Shown here: positions 31,519-32,058 of the stretch, piece by piece
Position numbering within the stretch: the stretch's first letter is position 1
Layout of the letters: each line of letters begins with the position of its first letter
DNA from: Bacteroidota bacterium
GTDB lineage: Bacteria > Bacteroidota > Ignavibacteria > Ignavibacteriales > Ignavibacteriaceae
Assembly: GCA_021824145.1 (NCBI GenBank)
Contig: JAKALM010000022.1
Coordinates: 1 to 32,058 of the forward strand
Length of the DNA: 32,058 bases
Direction of reading: 5' to 3'
Program-made: the position numbers and the translations under genes
The notes under the pieces: model-generated
The model's input: the letters and a program-made list of their open reading frames with translations, nothing else
Told to the model about the DNA's origin: nothing
Databases searched by the model: none

Positions 31519-32058
31519 CTATTTCTCAGCCTCGTCGTCAGCAATTTTCAAAACTTCATCGAATACATTTACAGCATAATCAATTTCTTCTTTAGTTATT
31601 ATAAGCGGCGGAGCCAACACAAAGTGGCTAATCCATGGCGAAACATAAATTCCTTTCTTCATTAATTCGCTGGCAATTTTATCAACTAAAAGTGGAACAC
31701 CGTTAATTTTATCTTCTTTTGTATTAAACGGCAGTTTGGTTTTTTGATTTTTAACGATTTCAATTGCTCTGAACAATCCAAGGCCGCGAATATCTCCGAT
31801 AGAAATATGTCTTGCTTTAAGTTCAATTAATTTCCCTTCAAGATAGTTTCCCATTTCTAATGATCTTTCAACAAGGTTATTTTTACTAATCTCGTTTATA
31901 GCCGCTATTGCCGGAGCTAACGTTAATGGATGAGCTTCATAAGTATGCCCATGTGCAAAATAATGATCATTAAAATAATCTGCTATTTTTTTTGTAGTTG
32001 CGGTTAAACCAAGTGGAATGTAAGCCGAAGTAATTCCTTTTGCGGTTGTTAAAATATC
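31519..32058 (-). CDS. Class III PLP-dependent aminotransferase, 5' end cut off by the window
   Basis: The C-terminal 179 residues are present; the frame runs open to base 32058, so the gene continues beyond the right edge. The lysine that binds PLP is in the first visible stretch (TTAKGITSAYIPLG). FAHGHTYEAHPLTLAPAIAAI follows, then IGDIRGLGLFRAIEIV, and KGIYVSPWISHFVLAPPLIITKEEID near the end. This is the pattern of class III omega-aminotransferases. Next to preT, preA and hydA, the expected substrate is beta-alanine or 3-aminoisobutyrate from pyrimidine breakdown, with pyruvate or 2-oxoglutarate as acceptor (inference). An internal ATG at 31854 is not the start. The stop is TAG at 31519. 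Confidence 0.85.
   Translation of the reverse strand, partial: DILTTAKGITSAYIPLGLTATTKKIADYFNDHYFAHGHTYEAHPLTLAPAIAAINEISKNNLVERSLEMGNYLEGKLIELKARHISIGDIRGLGLFRAIEIVKNQKTKLPFNTKEDKINGVPLLVDKIASELMKKGIYVSPWISHFVLAPPLIITKEEIDYAVNVFDEVLKIADDEAEK

Noticed and set aside
31519-31854. A short 111-residue protein starting at the ATG at 31854.
   Set aside because: The frame is open to the window edge and encodes the PLP-lysine region of a class III aminotransferase upstream, so the ATG is internal to a cut-off gene.
1-32058. tRNA, rRNA, CRISPR, insertion sequences or phage genes.
   Set aside because: I looked through the intergenic stretches on both strands and saw no cloverleaf, no regularly spaced repeats and no transposase or integrase motifs; short degenerate elements could still be missed by eye.

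Overview
The window is AT-rich bacterial chromosome, densely packed with genes. I see no rRNA, tRNA, CRISPR array, phage or transposase gene. It looks like a member of the Bacteroidota/Chlorobiota (FCB) group, most plausibly Ignavibacteria-like. The reasons are: a YpdA-type bacillithiol-disulfide reductase, a PafA-type periplasmic alkaline phosphatase, a DPP5-like S9 peptidase, a DUF6588-like outer-membrane protein, several secreted proteins ending in aromatic residues, and upstream regions carrying TTG-N20/21-TAnnTTTG promoter-like elements. The taxonomic placement is inference; no marker gene was compared.

Layout. 1-1714: a terminator-like hairpin, then ypdA and a small secreted protein, both on minus. 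1866-4384 (plus): a tiny Cys-rich protein overlapping a HAD phosphatase, then PafA. 4399-5532 (minus): hemW. 5655-9882: an unusual envelope block of two divergent gene pairs, each an outer-membrane-type protein followed by a putative lipoprotein, around a 495-bp gene-free spacer. 9951-14648 (minus): a run transcribed as S9 peptidase, DUF1232 protein, Nudix hydrolase, recN. 14759-15379: a secreted barrel-like protein, divergent from a methyltransferase plus rlmD pair (15465-17623), with rsmI convergent. 18441-21298: a membrane protein translationally coupled to an OPT-family transporter. 21376-24779 (minus): proS, a methyltransferase whose reading frame has no usual start codon at its true N-terminus, and a beta-carbonic anhydrase. 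24970-25614: a YceH/DUF480 protein.

25636-32058 (minus) is a pyrimidine-catabolism locus read right to left: a class III aminotransferase (cut by the window edge), preT, preA, dihydropyrimidinase and an NCS1 nucleobase transporter. Together they would import uracil/thymine, reduce it, open the ring and transaminate the resulting beta-amino acid. Beta-ureidopropionase, the third step, is not in the window and may lie beyond the right edge.

I do not see a clearly new defence or mobile system. The strongest leads for something undescribed are the mirrored outer-membrane-protein/lipoprotein pairs (5655-9882), the Cys-rich mini-protein coupled to a HAD phosphatase, the OPT transporter with its dedicated membrane partner, the start-less methyltransferase, and a palindrome-in-promoter between preT and preA.
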